NCBI RefSeq assembly: GCF_014190775.1
Contig: NZ_JACHVP010000001.1
Span: 496,001 to 560,000, forward strand
Direction: 5' to 3'
Length of the DNA: 64,000 bases
From: Leifsonia aquatica
Lineage (GTDB): Bacteria; Actinomycetota; Actinomycetes; Actinomycetales; Microbacteriaceae
The translations under genes were made by a program, and so were the position numbers. A model generated the notes under the pieces. It had not been told where the DNA came from. It made no database searches and was given only the letters and a program-made list of their open reading frames with translations. Each line of letters opens with the position of its first letter. Within the stretch, counting starts at the first letter, position 1. Shown here piece by piece: positions 51,190-60,388 of the stretch.

Positions 51190-53238
51190 CTAGAAGCGTC
51201 CGCCTCCGCGCCGGGTGCGCGTTCCGCCGCCGCCGAAGCTGCCGGAGCTGAAGCCGCCCCCGCCGCCTCCACGACCGCCGCCGCCTCCGCCGAAGCCGCC
51301 GCCCCCGCCGCCGCCGCCGAACATCCCGCCGCTCAGGACCGAGTTGATCAGGATGCCGCCGAGGATGGCGCCCATCGCGCCGTTGCCGCCGCCGCTCTGG
51401 CTCTGGGTGGTGCCGCCGCCGAAGATGTCGCCGAGGCCGCCCTGCTGCGGCTGGAAGCCGCCCACGTCGCGCTGGGCGAGCTGCGTCGCCTCGTCGGCGA
51501 GCTGCGCCGCGCGCTGGGCCTGGGCGAGCGCCGTCACCGGATCGGACGCGGCGGTCTGCTCGGCCTGCACGACCAGCCGTCCGGCCTCGGCGAGGCGGGT
51601 CCGTGCCTCCGGGCCGACGGCGCCGCGCCGGGCGGTGACGAAGTCCTCGCAGGCCGATACGCGCGCCTTCGCTGCCAGCAGCGTCTGCTGGAGCGCCGAC
51701 TGGGCGCGCTGGGTCTGCAGCCGGGCGTCCCGGACGCCCTGGAGCACGCCGTCGATCGAGCGGTTGGCCCCGTCGAGGCGCTGTGCGATCTCGAGGGGGT
51801 TGATCGGGCCCGCGGCCAGCTTCGCCCGCACGTCCGTCACGGTCTGCTCGGTGCTCGCGATGACACCCGCGATCGTGCCGCCCGGATCGCCGGTGGCGGC
51901 CAGTGCCCGTGCCTCGGCGAGGTCGCTTTCGAGCTCGGGGAGGACGGTGTCGATCGACTGCTGGGTCTTCGCCAGGTCGGCCGCGACGCGGTCGACGGCG
52001 TCGAGCAGCAGCTTGGCCTGGTCGACCGACTCCTCCGCGGCGCGGACGCCGATCGCGGCGGCGCTGGTGTCGCCCGCGCCCGCTTTCTGCGCCGCGGCCG
52101 CGAGCGCGGTCTGCACGAACGCGAGACGCTGCGTCGCCTGGTCGACGTTGTCGCTCACGGTCGCGAGTGAGGCGTCCGTGTAACGCTGGGCGAGCGCGGC
52201 CACGGTCGCGCGCGTCTGCTCGACGCGGGCGGTGAGCTCCTGAGCGGCGGTCGCCACCTCCGTCGAGGCCGCCGGGATGCGCTTCTCGAGCGACCGGAGC
52301 TCGTCGAAGGCGTCCGCCTGGGCGTCGAGCGCCTGATTCGCCGCCGCGCAGAGCTCGACGATGCGGATGTTCCACCCGCGCCGCTGCTCGTCGGTGTCCG
52401 GTTCGGCGTCGTCCAGTTTCTGCTTGAGGGTGAACGCCTCCCGCAGCTGGCCCTTCGCCTGGTCGAGCGCGGCCTGGAACGGGACGACGGAGTCCGCCCC
52501 GTACTGCGCCGTCGCGAAGCCCAGCTCCTCCTCGCTGGTGCGGATGGCGTCGTCCGTCTGCACCAGGGCCGATCCGGCGCGACGCTGGAGCTCCTCGATC
52601 GGGATGGTCTGCAGCTCGCTCTGCGGCTGTCCCGGCGCGCCGGCGACGGCCCCGCCCGCCTTCTTCTTGCGGCGCGAACGGAGGACGAAGAAGAGGATGA
52701 GCCCAACGACCACGACGGCGATGATGAAGAACCAGAAGAAGCCGCCACCGCCTCCGCCGACCGCGTCCGAGAGCCCCTGAGCGGCGGCGATCCCCGCGCC
52801 GGACCAATCGCCGGCCCGCAGCTGGGGCTCGATATCGTTCTGCTCGATCCGGTCCAGCTGATCGGCGCTGACCGGACCCTCGTCGTCGCCCGAGAGGTAG
52901 TAGGCGCGGCCGTCGGTCGCGACGGCCAGGAGGTAGTCGTTCGGCCCGAGGTTGTTCTGGGCGGCCGTCTCGTTGGCCCAGTCGGCGGCGTCCGTCGGGT
53001 TCGTGAACCGATCGACGTAGACGACGAAGAGGTCGATCTTGTGGTCGTCGGCGAGTTTCGCGGCGGCGGCGGCGACCGCGTCGCCCTGGCTGTCGGTGAG
53101 CACGCCCGCGACGTCGTCGACGTGGCTCGCGCCCAGGTCCACCGGATCCTGCGCAGAGGCCGGCGCCGCGAGGGCCAGCGGGCCCGCGACGAGGGCGACG
53201 GCCAGCAGGGCCCCGGTCAGAACACGTCGCAAGAGCAT
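51190..53238 (-). CDS. TPM-domain membrane protein with coiled coils and glycine-rich tail
   Basis: 682 residues from the ATG at 53238 (GGAGAG upstream); a GTG at 53259 would add 7 residues. Signal peptide (LLRRVLTGALLAVALVAG, cleavage near ASA-QD), extracellular TPM domain (about 35-155, with VDDVAGVLTDSQGDAV), a transmembrane helix after a Gly stretch (about 165-190), a basic stop (RSRRKKK) and a long cytoplasmic coiled-coil region (about 210-590). The end is Gly-rich (GGGGGGFGGGGGG) and finishes RRGGGRF. TPM domains are linked to membrane-protein quality control (thylakoid TLP18.3 type). Upstream partner of pspA. Confidence 0.9.
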   Translation of the reverse strand: MLLRRVLTGALLAVALVAGPLALAAPASAQDPVDLGASHVDDVAGVLTDSQGDAVAAAAAKLADDHKIDLFVVYVDRFTNPTDAADWANETAAQNNLGPNDYLLAVATDGRAYYLSGDDEGPVSADQLDRIEQNDIEPQLRAGDWSGAGIAAAQGLSDAVGGGGGGFFWFFIIAVVVVGLILFFVLRSRRKKKAGGAVAGAPGQPQSELQTIPIEELQRRAGSALVQTDDAIRTSEEELGFATAQYGADSVVPFQAALDQAKGQLREAFTLKQKLDDAEPDTDEQRRGWNIRIVELCAAANQALDAQADAFDELRSLEKRIPAASTEVATAAQELTARVEQTRATVAALAQRYTDASLATVSDNVDQATQRLAFVQTALAAAAQKAGAGDTSAAAIGVRAAEESVDQAKLLLDAVDRVAADLAKTQQSIDTVLPELESDLAEARALAATGDPGGTIAGVIASTEQTVTDVRAKLAAGPINPLEIAQRLDGANRSIDGVLQGVRDARLQTQRAQSALQQTLLAAKARVSACEDFVTARRGAVGPEARTRLAEAGRLVVQAEQTAASDPVTALAQAQRAAQLADEATQLAQRDVGGFQPQQGGLGDIFGGGTTQSQSGGGNGAMGAILGGILINSVLSGGMFGGGGGGGGFGGGGGGRGGGGGGFSSGSFGGGGTRTRRGGGRF

Positions 53239-53382
53239 CCACCCACTCTCCAGGAACACTTCGTGCCGAGTCTATGGGGGCCGTGCGACGGTGTCACTGT
53301 TTCAGCCTGTTACGGAGGAGGATGCGCGCCCGGCGCGGCCCTCGCAGAATGGACGGACGCATCCCGGCGAGAGGAGGAGCCC

Positions 53383-54123
53383 GTGTCCGCATCCGGTGCC
53401 CGCTCGCTCGCCGTCGTCGAGGCGACCCGCTTCCGCGGTCACGACCCGGAGTACCACGCGTACGTCCAGCTGCTGGTCGGCGCCGTGATCGCCGAGGCGC
53501 GCGCACAGGGCTGGGCGGTCAGCCGCCTCGCGGCCGACGCGGGCGAGGAAGCGCTGCTCGCACGCACGGACACCGCCGATGCGATCGTGATCGTCGGGGG
53601 CGAGGACATCGACCCGCGGTTCTACGGGGCCGCCGGCGGGTACGCGCACGAGAGCCGTCACCTCGAGGTCGCCGACGCCGCACAGCTCGCACTCGCGCGC
53701 CGGGCCGTCGAGCGCCGCACGCCGCTGCTGGGCATCTGCCGCGGCCTCCAGATCGTCAACGTCGCCCTCGGCGGCACGCTCGTCCAGGATCTGGGCGAGC
53801 ACACCCCGCACGTCAACCGCGGGGTGCCCATCCCCGACGTGCTGACCACGCATCCGGTGCTGCTGGAGCCGGGGAGCCGCGTATCGCAGCTCCTGGGCTC
53901 GGCGGTCGTGGACGTGCGCAGCGCCCACCACCAGGCGGTCGACGCGCTGGGCGAGGGACTGGTCGTCACCGGCCGCGCGCCGGACGGCCACGTCGAGGCG
54001 ATCGAGCACACCGACGCCCCCGTGCTCGCCGTGCAGTGGCACCCGGAAGACGTCGCCGCACCCGCCGGTCAGCTCTCCGCGCTGCTCGGCACGTTGCGCG
54101 CCCGCATCGCCGTCGCGGCCTGA
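53383..54123 (+). CDS. Class I glutamine amidotransferase-like hydrolase (gamma-Glu-GABA hydrolase type)
   Basis: 246 residues from a GTG with GAGGAGGAG upstream. Peptidase C26 pattern: VIVGGEDIDPRFYG, nucleophile Cys119 in GICRGLQIVNVALGG, and His220-Glu222 in VQWHPED. This matches PuuD-type gamma-glutamyl-gamma-aminobutyrate hydrolases, which free GABA in putrescine breakdown, but no other puu gene is present and related enzymes act on other gamma-glutamyl amides. Divergent from the TPM gene. Confidence 0.88.
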   Translation: MSASGARSLAVVEATRFRGHDPEYHAYVQLLVGAVIAEARAQGWAVSRLAADAGEEALLARTDTADAIVIVGGEDIDPRFYGAAGGYAHESRHLEVADAAQLALARRAVERRTPLLGICRGLQIVNVALGGTLVQDLGEHTPHVNRGVPIPDVLTTHPVLLEPGSRVSQLLGSAVVDVRSAHHQAVDALGEGLVVTGRAPDGHVEAIEHTDAPVLAVQWHPEDVAAPAGQLSALLGTLRARIAVAA

Positions 54124-54159
54124 CGGCGGGACATCCCGCTCGACGGCCCCGTCCGGAGC

Positions 54160-54780
54160 TCAGCCCTCCGGCCAGGCGCTCTCGCCGACCAGCGGAACGA
54201 ACGACACCGCGCCGAGGTTCGTCTCGTGCAGCGCACCCGCCGCGTCGCGCTCGAACACCGCGAGCCGCTGGACGCCCCCGCTGCGCCCCACCGGCATGAC
54301 GATGCGGCCGCCGGGGGCGAGCTGGTCCAGCCACGCCTGCGGGACGGACGGGCCGGTCGCCGCGGCCACGATGGCGTCGTACGGCGCCGCGTCGGGCCAG
54401 CCGCGCGTGCCGTCCCCGGTGATCACCTCGACCCGGTAGCCGAGCGCTTCGAGCGTCGCCGCTGCCGTGACCGCGAGGTCCGGGATGCGCTCGACGCTGA
54501 TCACCCGGTGCGCCAGCTCCGCGGCGACCGCGGCGGCGTATCCCGAGCCGGTGCCCACGTCGAGCACTCGGTCCTCGGGCCCGATGCGTGCGGCCTCCAG
54601 CATCTGCGCGACGATGTAGGGCTGCGAGATCGTCTGCCCGTCCTCGAGCGGGAGGGGCCGGTCGGCGTAGGCGTACGGCACCTGGCTCTCGGGGACGAAC
54701 TCGTGCCGTGGCACGCGGGTCATCGCGTCGAGGACCCGTTGGTCCGCGATCCCGCGGGAGACGAGCTGGTTCTCGACCAT
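54160..54780 (-). CDS. pcm: Protein-L-isoaspartate O-methyltransferase
   Basis: 206 residues. PCMT pattern: MVENQLVSRGIADQRVLDAMTRVPRHEFVPE, the substrate segment PLEDGQTISQPYIVAQML, the SAM loop VLDVGTGSGYAAAV (motif I) and GGRIVMPVG. It methylates isoaspartyl residues in aged proteins as the first step of repair. No in-frame start exists upstream of the ATG at 54780. It lies 37 bp after the kinase gene and may be the last cistron of the ROK sugar operon or have its own promoter. Confidence 0.92.
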   Translation of the reverse strand: MVENQLVSRGIADQRVLDAMTRVPRHEFVPESQVPYAYADRPLPLEDGQTISQPYIVAQMLEAARIGPEDRVLDVGTGSGYAAAVAAELAHRVISVERIPDLAVTAAATLEALGYRVEVITGDGTRGWPDAAPYDAIVAAATGPSVPQAWLDQLAPGGRIVMPVGRSGGVQRLAVFERDAAGALHETNLGAVSFVPLVGESAWPEG

Positions 54781-54817
54781 CCGGCGGCGCTCGGTGAGGT
54801 ATTCGCTGTCCGTGCCC

Positions 54818-55822
54818 CTAGTGAACCACCGCGGCCGGACGCACGGCCAGACCCGCGCGCGCGATCTCGAGGGCGGCGGCGTCCGCTCCGGCGCCTTCGA
54901 GCGCGAGCAGTGCGGCGCCGAGGATGGGCGCCGCCGTCACGAGCTCGATGCGGGCGAGCGGCGCACGCTCGGCGAGCCGGCTCTCCACACGGTCCAGCAG
55001 ACGGGCATCCCGCGACCCGACGATGCCGCCGCCGAGCACGACGGGGACGGGGCGCTCCAGCAGCGACAGCCGCCGCAGAGTCGTCGCCGCGAACGCCACG
55101 ATCTCCTCCGCCTGCCGGTCGACGAGCCCGACGGCGACCGGGTCGCCGTCCTGCGCGCACGCGAACACCGACGGGGCGATGCGCGCGAGGTCGGCGTTCG
55201 GCACACGCCCGAAGTGGATGGCCTCGATCACGGCCTGCACGTCGGGGAGCGCGAAGACGACGGGCACGGCTGCACTCAGGAGGGTCGCCGGTCCGCGGCC
55301 GTCGACCGCACGCGCGGCGTGCCACAGAGCCTGCTCACCGAGGTGCCAGCCGCCTCCCCAGTCGCCGGAGGTCATCCCGAGCGACGGGTAGCGCACGACC
55401 TCGCCGTCGGCGCGCACGCCGACGCAGTTGATGCCGGTGCCGCAGACGACGGCGACCGCGTCGGGCTCGCTCGTGCCCGCGCGCAGGAGGGCGAAGAGAT
55501 CGTTGTCGACCACCGCGTCCGCCCACGCGTAGCCGGCGATGCCCGCGCGGAACGCCGTGACCTCGGCCGGGAGGTCGAGCCCGGAGAGATAGATGCCGGC
55601 GTTCGCGAGGGGGCGCGGGCCGGTCTGCTCCAGCAGCCGCTCGATCAGGTCGTCCACCAGGCGCGCGGAGGCGTCCATCCCGATCAGGTGCGGGCTGGAG
55701 GTCCCGGCGCGCGCCGTCGCCGCGATCGTCCCGTCGAGTTCGAGCGCCACCGCGTCCGTCTTGGAGCCGCCGCCGTCGACCGCGATCGCGATCGGGCGCG
55801 CCGCTCCGGTCACTTCGCCCAT
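54818..55822 (-). CDS. BadF/BadG-type ATPase, N-acetylglucosamine-kinase-like
   Basis: 334 residues. Actin-like kinase fold: phosphate-1 loop AVDGGGSKTDAV, VDNDLFALLRAG, CGTGINCVG (phosphate-2), TSGDWGGGWHLGEQALWHAARAVDGRG and VVLGGGIV (adenosine loop). The DWGGGWxLG segment is typical of the eukaryote-like N-acetylglucosamine kinases in this family. An ATG (55822) overlaps the GH4 gene by 13 bp; a GTG at 55813 with a 4-bp GTGA overlap is an equal candidate. It would phosphorylate an amino sugar or similar sugar imported by the operon's ABC transporter. Confidence 0.87.
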   Translation of the reverse strand: MGEVTGAARPIAIAVDGGGSKTDAVALELDGTIAATARAGTSSPHLIGMDASARLVDDLIERLLEQTGPRPLANAGIYLSGLDLPAEVTAFRAGIAGYAWADAVVDNDLFALLRAGTSEPDAVAVVCGTGINCVGVRADGEVVRYPSLGMTSGDWGGGWHLGEQALWHAARAVDGRGPATLLSAAVPVVFALPDVQAVIEAIHFGRVPNADLARIAPSVFACAQDGDPVAVGLVDRQAEEIVAFAATTLRRLSLLERPVPVVLGGGIVGSRDARLLDRVESRLAERAPLARIELVTAAPILGAALLALEGAGADAAALEIARAGLAVRPAAVVH

Positions 55823-57081
55823 GCGAGGTGCTCGCGGTTGCCGGCGATCAGGAGGTCCGTGAGCTTCTCCGCGCGGTCGTACTGGCCGACCAGCGGATGC
55901 GCCAGCATCGCCCGGACGACCCGGTCTCGGCCTCCGTGCACCGCGGCGTCGAGGGCGAGCCGCTCGTAACCGGCGACGTGCGAAACGAGCCCGCGGATGT
56001 CGTCCGGCAGCGGCTCGATCGGCAGGGCGGCGAGCCCGGCGGCGCCCACGGTCGCGGGCACCTCGATCACGTGGTCGTCCGGCAGGAACGGCAGCGAGCC
56101 GTCGTTGCGCAGGTTGACGACCTGCACGTCGCCGCGGTCGCTCGTGAGCGAGGCGATCAGGTCGACGGCGGCCTCCGAGTAGAACGCACCGCCGCGCTGC
56201 GACAGCTGCTCCGGCTTGGAGTCGACGGCGGGGTCCGCGTACAGCTCCAGCAGTTCGCGCTCGACCCGCTGCACGGCCTCGGCCCGGGTGGGCGCGTCGA
56301 GCTGCTCGCGCAGCACCTCGTCGTGCGCGTAGTAGTAGCGCAGGTAGTAGCTCGGCACGTTCCCGAGCAGGGACAGGAGGGAGGCGGGCAGCTCGATCTC
56401 CTCGGCGAGCTCGCCGAGATGGGCACCGAGGAGCGCCGGGAGCGCATCCCGCGCGCCGTTGCCATCGGTGACCGTGACGGAGCGCTCCCACGTGAGGTGG
56501 TTGAGCCCCACGTGTCCGAGCTGCACCTGCGTGTGGTCCACGCCCAGGAGGTTCGCGAAGCGCCGCTGGAAGCCGATGGCGACGTTGCAGAGACCGACGG
56601 CGCGGTGGCCCTCGTTCAGCAGCGCCCTGGTCACGATCCCGACCGGGTTCGTGAAGTCGACGATCCACGCGTCGGGCTTGGCGTGCCTCCGGATCACGTC
56701 GGCGACGCTCAGCACGACGGGGACGGTGCGCAGCGCCTTGGCGAACCCGCCGGGGCCGGTGGTCTCCTGCCCGATGCACCCGCACTCGTGCGGGAAGGTC
56801 TCGTCGCCGTGCCGCGCGGCCTGGCCGCCGACGCGGAGCTGGATGAGCACGGCATCGGCGTCGGCGACGCCCGCGACGAGGTCGGAGGTGGGGACGATGC
56901 GGCCGGTGTGCCCTGCGGCGCGGAACATCCGGTCGCTCATCCCGCCCACCAGGCGCAGGCGCTCCTGGTCGGTGTCGACGAGCCAGAGCTCCTCGATGGG
57001 GAGAACGTCGCGCATCCGCGCGAAGCCGTCGATCAATTCGGGGGTGTAGGTGGATCCGCCACCCACGACTGCCAGTTTCAC
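55810..57081 (-). CDS. Glycoside hydrolase family 4 (6-phospho-beta-glucosidase type)
   Basis: 423 residues. GH4 enzymes need NAD+ and a divalent metal and work by oxidation-elimination. Visible: the NAD loop VVGGGSTYTPEL, IGQETTGPGGF, DFTNPVG (Asn145), the metal Cys165 in GLCNVAIG and His195 in VGLNHLTW. The CN(V/I)P/A-type motif places it near 6-phospho-beta-glucosidases (CelF/BglT-like). Since uptake here is by an ABC system and not a PTS, the phosphate on its substrate must come from a kinase, for which the next gene is the obvious candidate. It lies 4 bp after the permease gene. Confidence 0.9.
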   Translation of the reverse strand: MKLAVVGGGSTYTPELIDGFARMRDVLPIEELWLVDTDQERLRLVGGMSDRMFRAAGHTGRIVPTSDLVAGVADADAVLIQLRVGGQAARHGDETFPHECGCIGQETTGPGGFAKALRTVPVVLSVADVIRRHAKPDAWIVDFTNPVGIVTRALLNEGHRAVGLCNVAIGFQRRFANLLGVDHTQVQLGHVGLNHLTWERSVTVTDGNGARDALPALLGAHLGELAEEIELPASLLSLLGNVPSYYLRYYYAHDEVLREQLDAPTRAEAVQRVERELLELYADPAVDSKPEQLSQRGGAFYSEAAVDLIASLTSDRGDVQVVNLRNDGSLPFLPDDHVIEVPATVGAAGLAALPIEPLPDDIRGLVSHVAGYERLALDAAVHGGRDRVVRAMLAHPLVGQYDRAEKLTDLLIAGNREHLAWAK

Positions 57082-57085
57082 CGCG

Positions 57086-58006
57086 TTATCCCTTCACGCC
57101 GGTCAGAGTGATGCCCTCCACGAAGACGCGCTGGGCGAAGAAGAAGATGATCACGACCGGGATGGTGACGAGCATGGTCATCGCCATCGTCAGCCCCCAG
57201 TCGGTGCCGTGGACCCCGCGGAACGAGGCGAGTCCGTACGCCACGGGCCAGGAGGCGGGGTTCTCGGAGGTGTACAGCAGCGGGCCGTAGTAGTCGTTCC
57301 AGGAGGCGAAGAACATGAAGATCGCGGTCGCCGCGATCCCCGGCTTCGCCATCGGCAGCACGACGCGCCAGAGCACGCCGAACTCGCCGTTGCCGTCGAT
57401 GCGCGCCGCGTCGGCGTACTCGCTCGGGATCGTGAGGAAAAACTGCCGCAGCAGGAAGATCGAGAACGCGTCCCCGAGCAGGTTCGGCAGGATGAGCGGC
57501 CAGAGCGTGCCGGTGAGGCCGAGCTGCGACCACATCACGTAGACGGGGATGGCCGTCACCTGCGGCGGCAGCAGCATCGCCACGATGATCGCGGTGAACA
57601 GCACGCCGGATCCGCGGAACTTGATCTTGGCGAGGGCGTAGGCCGCCGGCACGCTGGAGACCAGCATGAAGAGCGTGGCGAGCACCGCGTAGAGGGCCGA
57701 GTTGCCGAACCACTGCGCCAGCGGGACGGAGGTGAAGACCTTCGTGTAGTTGTCCCAGGCGAACGGCTGCGGCCAGAGCGACGCGGTCAGCGTCTGCTGG
57801 CTCGACATCAGCGACGTGAGCAGCACGAACACGACCGGCGCGAGGAAGAGCACGGCGAGCACGACCAGGACGGCGTGCTCGGCGATCCAGCCCAGCACGC
57901 GGCGCGTGCGCAGCGAGCGCGGGGTCGGGATCCCGCCCTTCGCGGGGGAGGGCCGCTTCGACGCCGGGGGTGCCAGCGGAGGGGTGGACGAGGTGGCGGT
58001 GGTCAT
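57086..58006 (-). CDS. Sugar ABC transporter permease, MalG type
   Basis: 306 residues with a long Pro/Ser-rich cytoplasmic N-terminus (about 1-38), then six helices beginning HAVLVVLAVLFLAPVVFVLL. TSLMSSQQT after helix 1, AYALAKIKFRG, the EAA loop EYADAARIDGNGEFGVLW and the ending EGITLTGVKG are all MalG-like. Its ATG overlaps the stop of the MalF-type gene by 4 bp. Confidence 0.92.
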   Translation of the reverse strand: MTTATSSTPPLAPPASKRPSPAKGGIPTPRSLRTRRVLGWIAEHAVLVVLAVLFLAPVVFVLLTSLMSSQQTLTASLWPQPFAWDNYTKVFTSVPLAQWFGNSALYAVLATLFMLVSSVPAAYALAKIKFRGSGVLFTAIIVAMLLPPQVTAIPVYVMWSQLGLTGTLWPLILPNLLGDAFSIFLLRQFFLTIPSEYADAARIDGNGEFGVLWRVVLPMAKPGIAATAIFMFFASWNDYYGPLLYTSENPASWPVAYGLASFRGVHGTDWGLTMAMTMLVTIPVVIIFFFAQRVFVEGITLTGVKG

Positions 58007-58986
58007 TGCGCGCCTTCCGGTGTGAACGCCTTGAATCGGCGCAGGATCAGGATGAGCAGCACGGCCGCGACGACGAACAGCAGCACCGCGAGGGCCGACG
58101 CGTAGCCGAGCTGGTACGTGCCGAAGCCGCGCACGTAGAGCCACTGCGTGTAGGTGAGCAGCGAGCCGTCCGGGTAGCCGAGGTTGTTGCTGATGCCCTC
58201 GCCGACCACGGCCTTGCCCGACGCGACGGAGGAGGCGACGGCCGCCTCCGTGAAGTACTGGATGGCCGCGATCACCCCCGTCACCGCGGCGAACATCAGC
58301 ACGGGAGCGATGCTCGGCATGGTGATGAAGCGCACCTTCTGGGCGCCGTTCGCCCCGTCGAGCGAGGCCGCCTCGTACTGGTCCTTCGGCACGTCGAGCA
58401 GCGCGGCGAGGAAGATGATCATCACGTCGCCCATCACCCAGATGCCGAGCAGCACCAGCGACGGCTTCGACCAGGCCGGGTCGTTGAACCAGAGCGGCCC
58501 CTTGATCCCGAACCAGGCGAGCACCTGGTTGACCGGGCCCGTGCCCGGGTTGAAGAGGAACACGAAGGCCACGACGCTGGCGACCGGCGGCACGAGCGCC
58601 GGCAGGTAGAACACCGTGCGCCAGAATCCCGACGCCCGCTTGGCCCGGGCGAGGAGGCCGGCGATCAGGAGGGCGAACACCGTCTTCACGGGCACCCAGA
58701 TGACCACGAACCACAGCGTGTTCAGCGTCGCCTTCCACACGTTCGGGTCCTGCGTGAACAGGTACTCGTAGTTGCGCAGCCCGATCCACTGCGGGGCCGA
58801 CACGAGGTCGTACCGGGTGAAGGAGTAGTAGACGGAGGCGATCAGGGGGTACACGAAGAAGATCGCGAGGCCGAGGAGCGTCGGCGCCAGCAACGCCAGG
58901 GTGACCAGGTTGCGGCGCCGGCGGTAGCGGGAGGACCGCGCGGGGCGGGCGGCGACCCGCCCCGCGCGTTCGACGGTGGACGTCAT
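58003..58986 (-). CDS. Sugar ABC transporter permease, MalF type
   Basis: 327 residues. A basic N-terminus (RSSRYRRRR) precedes helices starting LVTLALLAPTLLGLAIFFVYP. The coupling loop is DQYEAASLDGANGAQKVRFITMP and the helix 5-6 region ends in LILRRFKAF. It starts 1 bp after the SBP stop and overlaps the MalG gene by 4 bp. No ATPase gene is in the operon, so an MsmK-type shared ATPase must serve it. Confidence 0.92.
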   Translation of the reverse strand: MTSTVERAGRVAARPARSSRYRRRRNLVTLALLAPTLLGLAIFFVYPLIASVYYSFTRYDLVSAPQWIGLRNYEYLFTQDPNVWKATLNTLWFVVIWVPVKTVFALLIAGLLARAKRASGFWRTVFYLPALVPPVASVVAFVFLFNPGTGPVNQVLAWFGIKGPLWFNDPAWSKPSLVLLGIWVMGDVMIIFLAALLDVPKDQYEAASLDGANGAQKVRFITMPSIAPVLMFAAVTGVIAAIQYFTEAAVASSVASGKAVVGEGISNNLGYPDGSLLTYTQWLYVRGFGTYQLGYASALAVLLFVVAAVLLILILRRFKAFTPEGAQ

Positions 58987-58987
58987 C

Positions 58988-60319
58988 TCACGGACCGGTG
59001 GTCAGTGCGAGCGCGTCGTCGATCTGCTTGTCGACGTCCTTCAGGCCGGCCTGGAGGTCGCCGCCCTGGCTCTGATACTTGTTCCAGAAGTCCTGGAACG
59101 AGTTCTGGTAGCCGGCGCCGAGCGGGCTGGCGGGCGTCGTCTGCACGTTCTTGTCGGACGAGATGTCGAGGAACGTCTTGAACTGGTCCGAGACCTCCAG
59201 CTCGGGCGACGTGAGCGCGTCCTTCGTGGTCGGCACGTTCTTCAGGCCGTTGGCGAGCTTGACGACCGCGTCGGTGTCGGTGGTGAGGTACTTCAGCAGC
59301 GCCCACGCCAGCTCCGGCTGCTTGGAGCCCTTGGAGATACCGATGATGTTGCCCGTGATGTAGCCGCCGCCGTACAGGTCGGTGTGGTCGTCCGCGGTCG
59401 GGAAGGGGGCCGTGCCGTAGTTGAGCCCCTTCGCCTGGTCGGCGATGAACGCGGTGCGGTACTCGCCGTCGAAGTTCATCGCGACCTGGCCGGTCTGGAA
59501 GGCGTTGTCGGCCGAGAACTCCTGGCCGAGGCCGGAGGTGAAGGCGTTGAGCTTGTCCCAGCCGATCTTGTCGACGTAGGCCTTCTGCCACTGGATGAGC
59601 TCGCTCCAGCCGGGGCTGGAGGAGATCGCGCTCGTGCCGTCGTCCTTCAGCCACTCGGCGCCCGCAGCGGGTCCGTAGTGCGCGGCCGAATTCTCGTACC
59701 AGCCCATCGTCGGGTTGAACCCGAGCGTCTTGATGGAGCCGTCGGCGTTGAAGGTGGTGAGCTTGTCGGCCATGGCCTCCAGCTCCGAGAGCGTCTTCGG
59801 CGGCGCGGTGTAGCCGGCGGCCTGCAGGAGGTCGGTGTTGTAGTAGAGGCCGTACACGTCGGCGAGCATCGGCATCGCGCAACGGGTGCCCTTGAACTCG
59901 GTGTACGACTTCACGGTGTCGGAGAACTGGCTCATGTCGACGCCGTCGCGCTCGATCACCTTGTTGAGGCTGCGGAACGCCCCGTTCGAGCAGAAGTTGC
60001 CCACGATGTCCGTGGAGTAGGAGAGGCCGACGTCGACCTTGCTGCCGGTGGCGATGGCCTTCTGGAGCTTCTCGTCGTCCTGGCCGGAGTGGACGTCGAC
60101 CTTGACCTTCGGGTTCTTCTTCTCGAAGTCGTCGACGACGGACTGGATGACGTCCGCCTCCCGGTCGGAGAAGAAGTGCCAGAACGAGACGGTGCCCGAG
60201 AGCTCCTTCGGGGTGGTGTCGGAGAAGGCGGTGCCGCCGGAGCCGCCGGAGCAGCCGGCGAGGGTGAGTGCTGCGGCCGCGGCGATGCCGATCGCGGCGA
60301 CGATGTGACGGTGTTTCAC
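58988..60319 (-). CDS. Sugar ABC transporter substrate-binding lipoprotein (SBP family 1)
   Basis: 443 residues from the GTG at 60319, 8 bases after GAGGAAA; a GTG five codons upstream (60334) lacks that spacing. Lipobox LAGC (Cys23) after a hydrophobic helix, then the MalE-like fold: VSFWHFFSDREADVIQSVVDDFEKKNP, DVYGLYYNTDLL, AMNFDGEYRTAF and GGYITGNIIGISKGSK. Four Cys in the mature part (FCSN, RCAM) could form a disulfide. It feeds the two permeases just downstream. The gene follows rok by 69 bp in the same direction. Confidence 0.92.
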   Translation of the reverse strand: MKHRHIVAAIGIAAAAALTLAGCSGGSGGTAFSDTTPKELSGTVSFWHFFSDREADVIQSVVDDFEKKNPKVKVDVHSGQDDEKLQKAIATGSKVDVGLSYSTDIVGNFCSNGAFRSLNKVIERDGVDMSQFSDTVKSYTEFKGTRCAMPMLADVYGLYYNTDLLQAAGYTAPPKTLSELEAMADKLTTFNADGSIKTLGFNPTMGWYENSAAHYGPAAGAEWLKDDGTSAISSSPGWSELIQWQKAYVDKIGWDKLNAFTSGLGQEFSADNAFQTGQVAMNFDGEYRTAFIADQAKGLNYGTAPFPTADDHTDLYGGGYITGNIIGISKGSKQPELAWALLKYLTTDTDAVVKLANGLKNVPTTKDALTSPELEVSDQFKTFLDISSDKNVQTTPASPLGAGYQNSFQDFWNKYQSQGGDLQAGLKDVDKQIDDALALTTGP

Positions 60320-60388
60320 GGGTGGTTTCCTCACTGATTCCGGTCGTGATGCAGAGGTGGACGGAGCGTGGTGCCGTGGTGCGGTGCC

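Noticed and set aside
50345-53242. A 965-residue frame joining pspA to an upstream region
   Set aside because: Upstream of the pspA ATG the frame is a +1 shadow of the TPM-domain gene, with Arg/Pro-rich low-complexity sequence.
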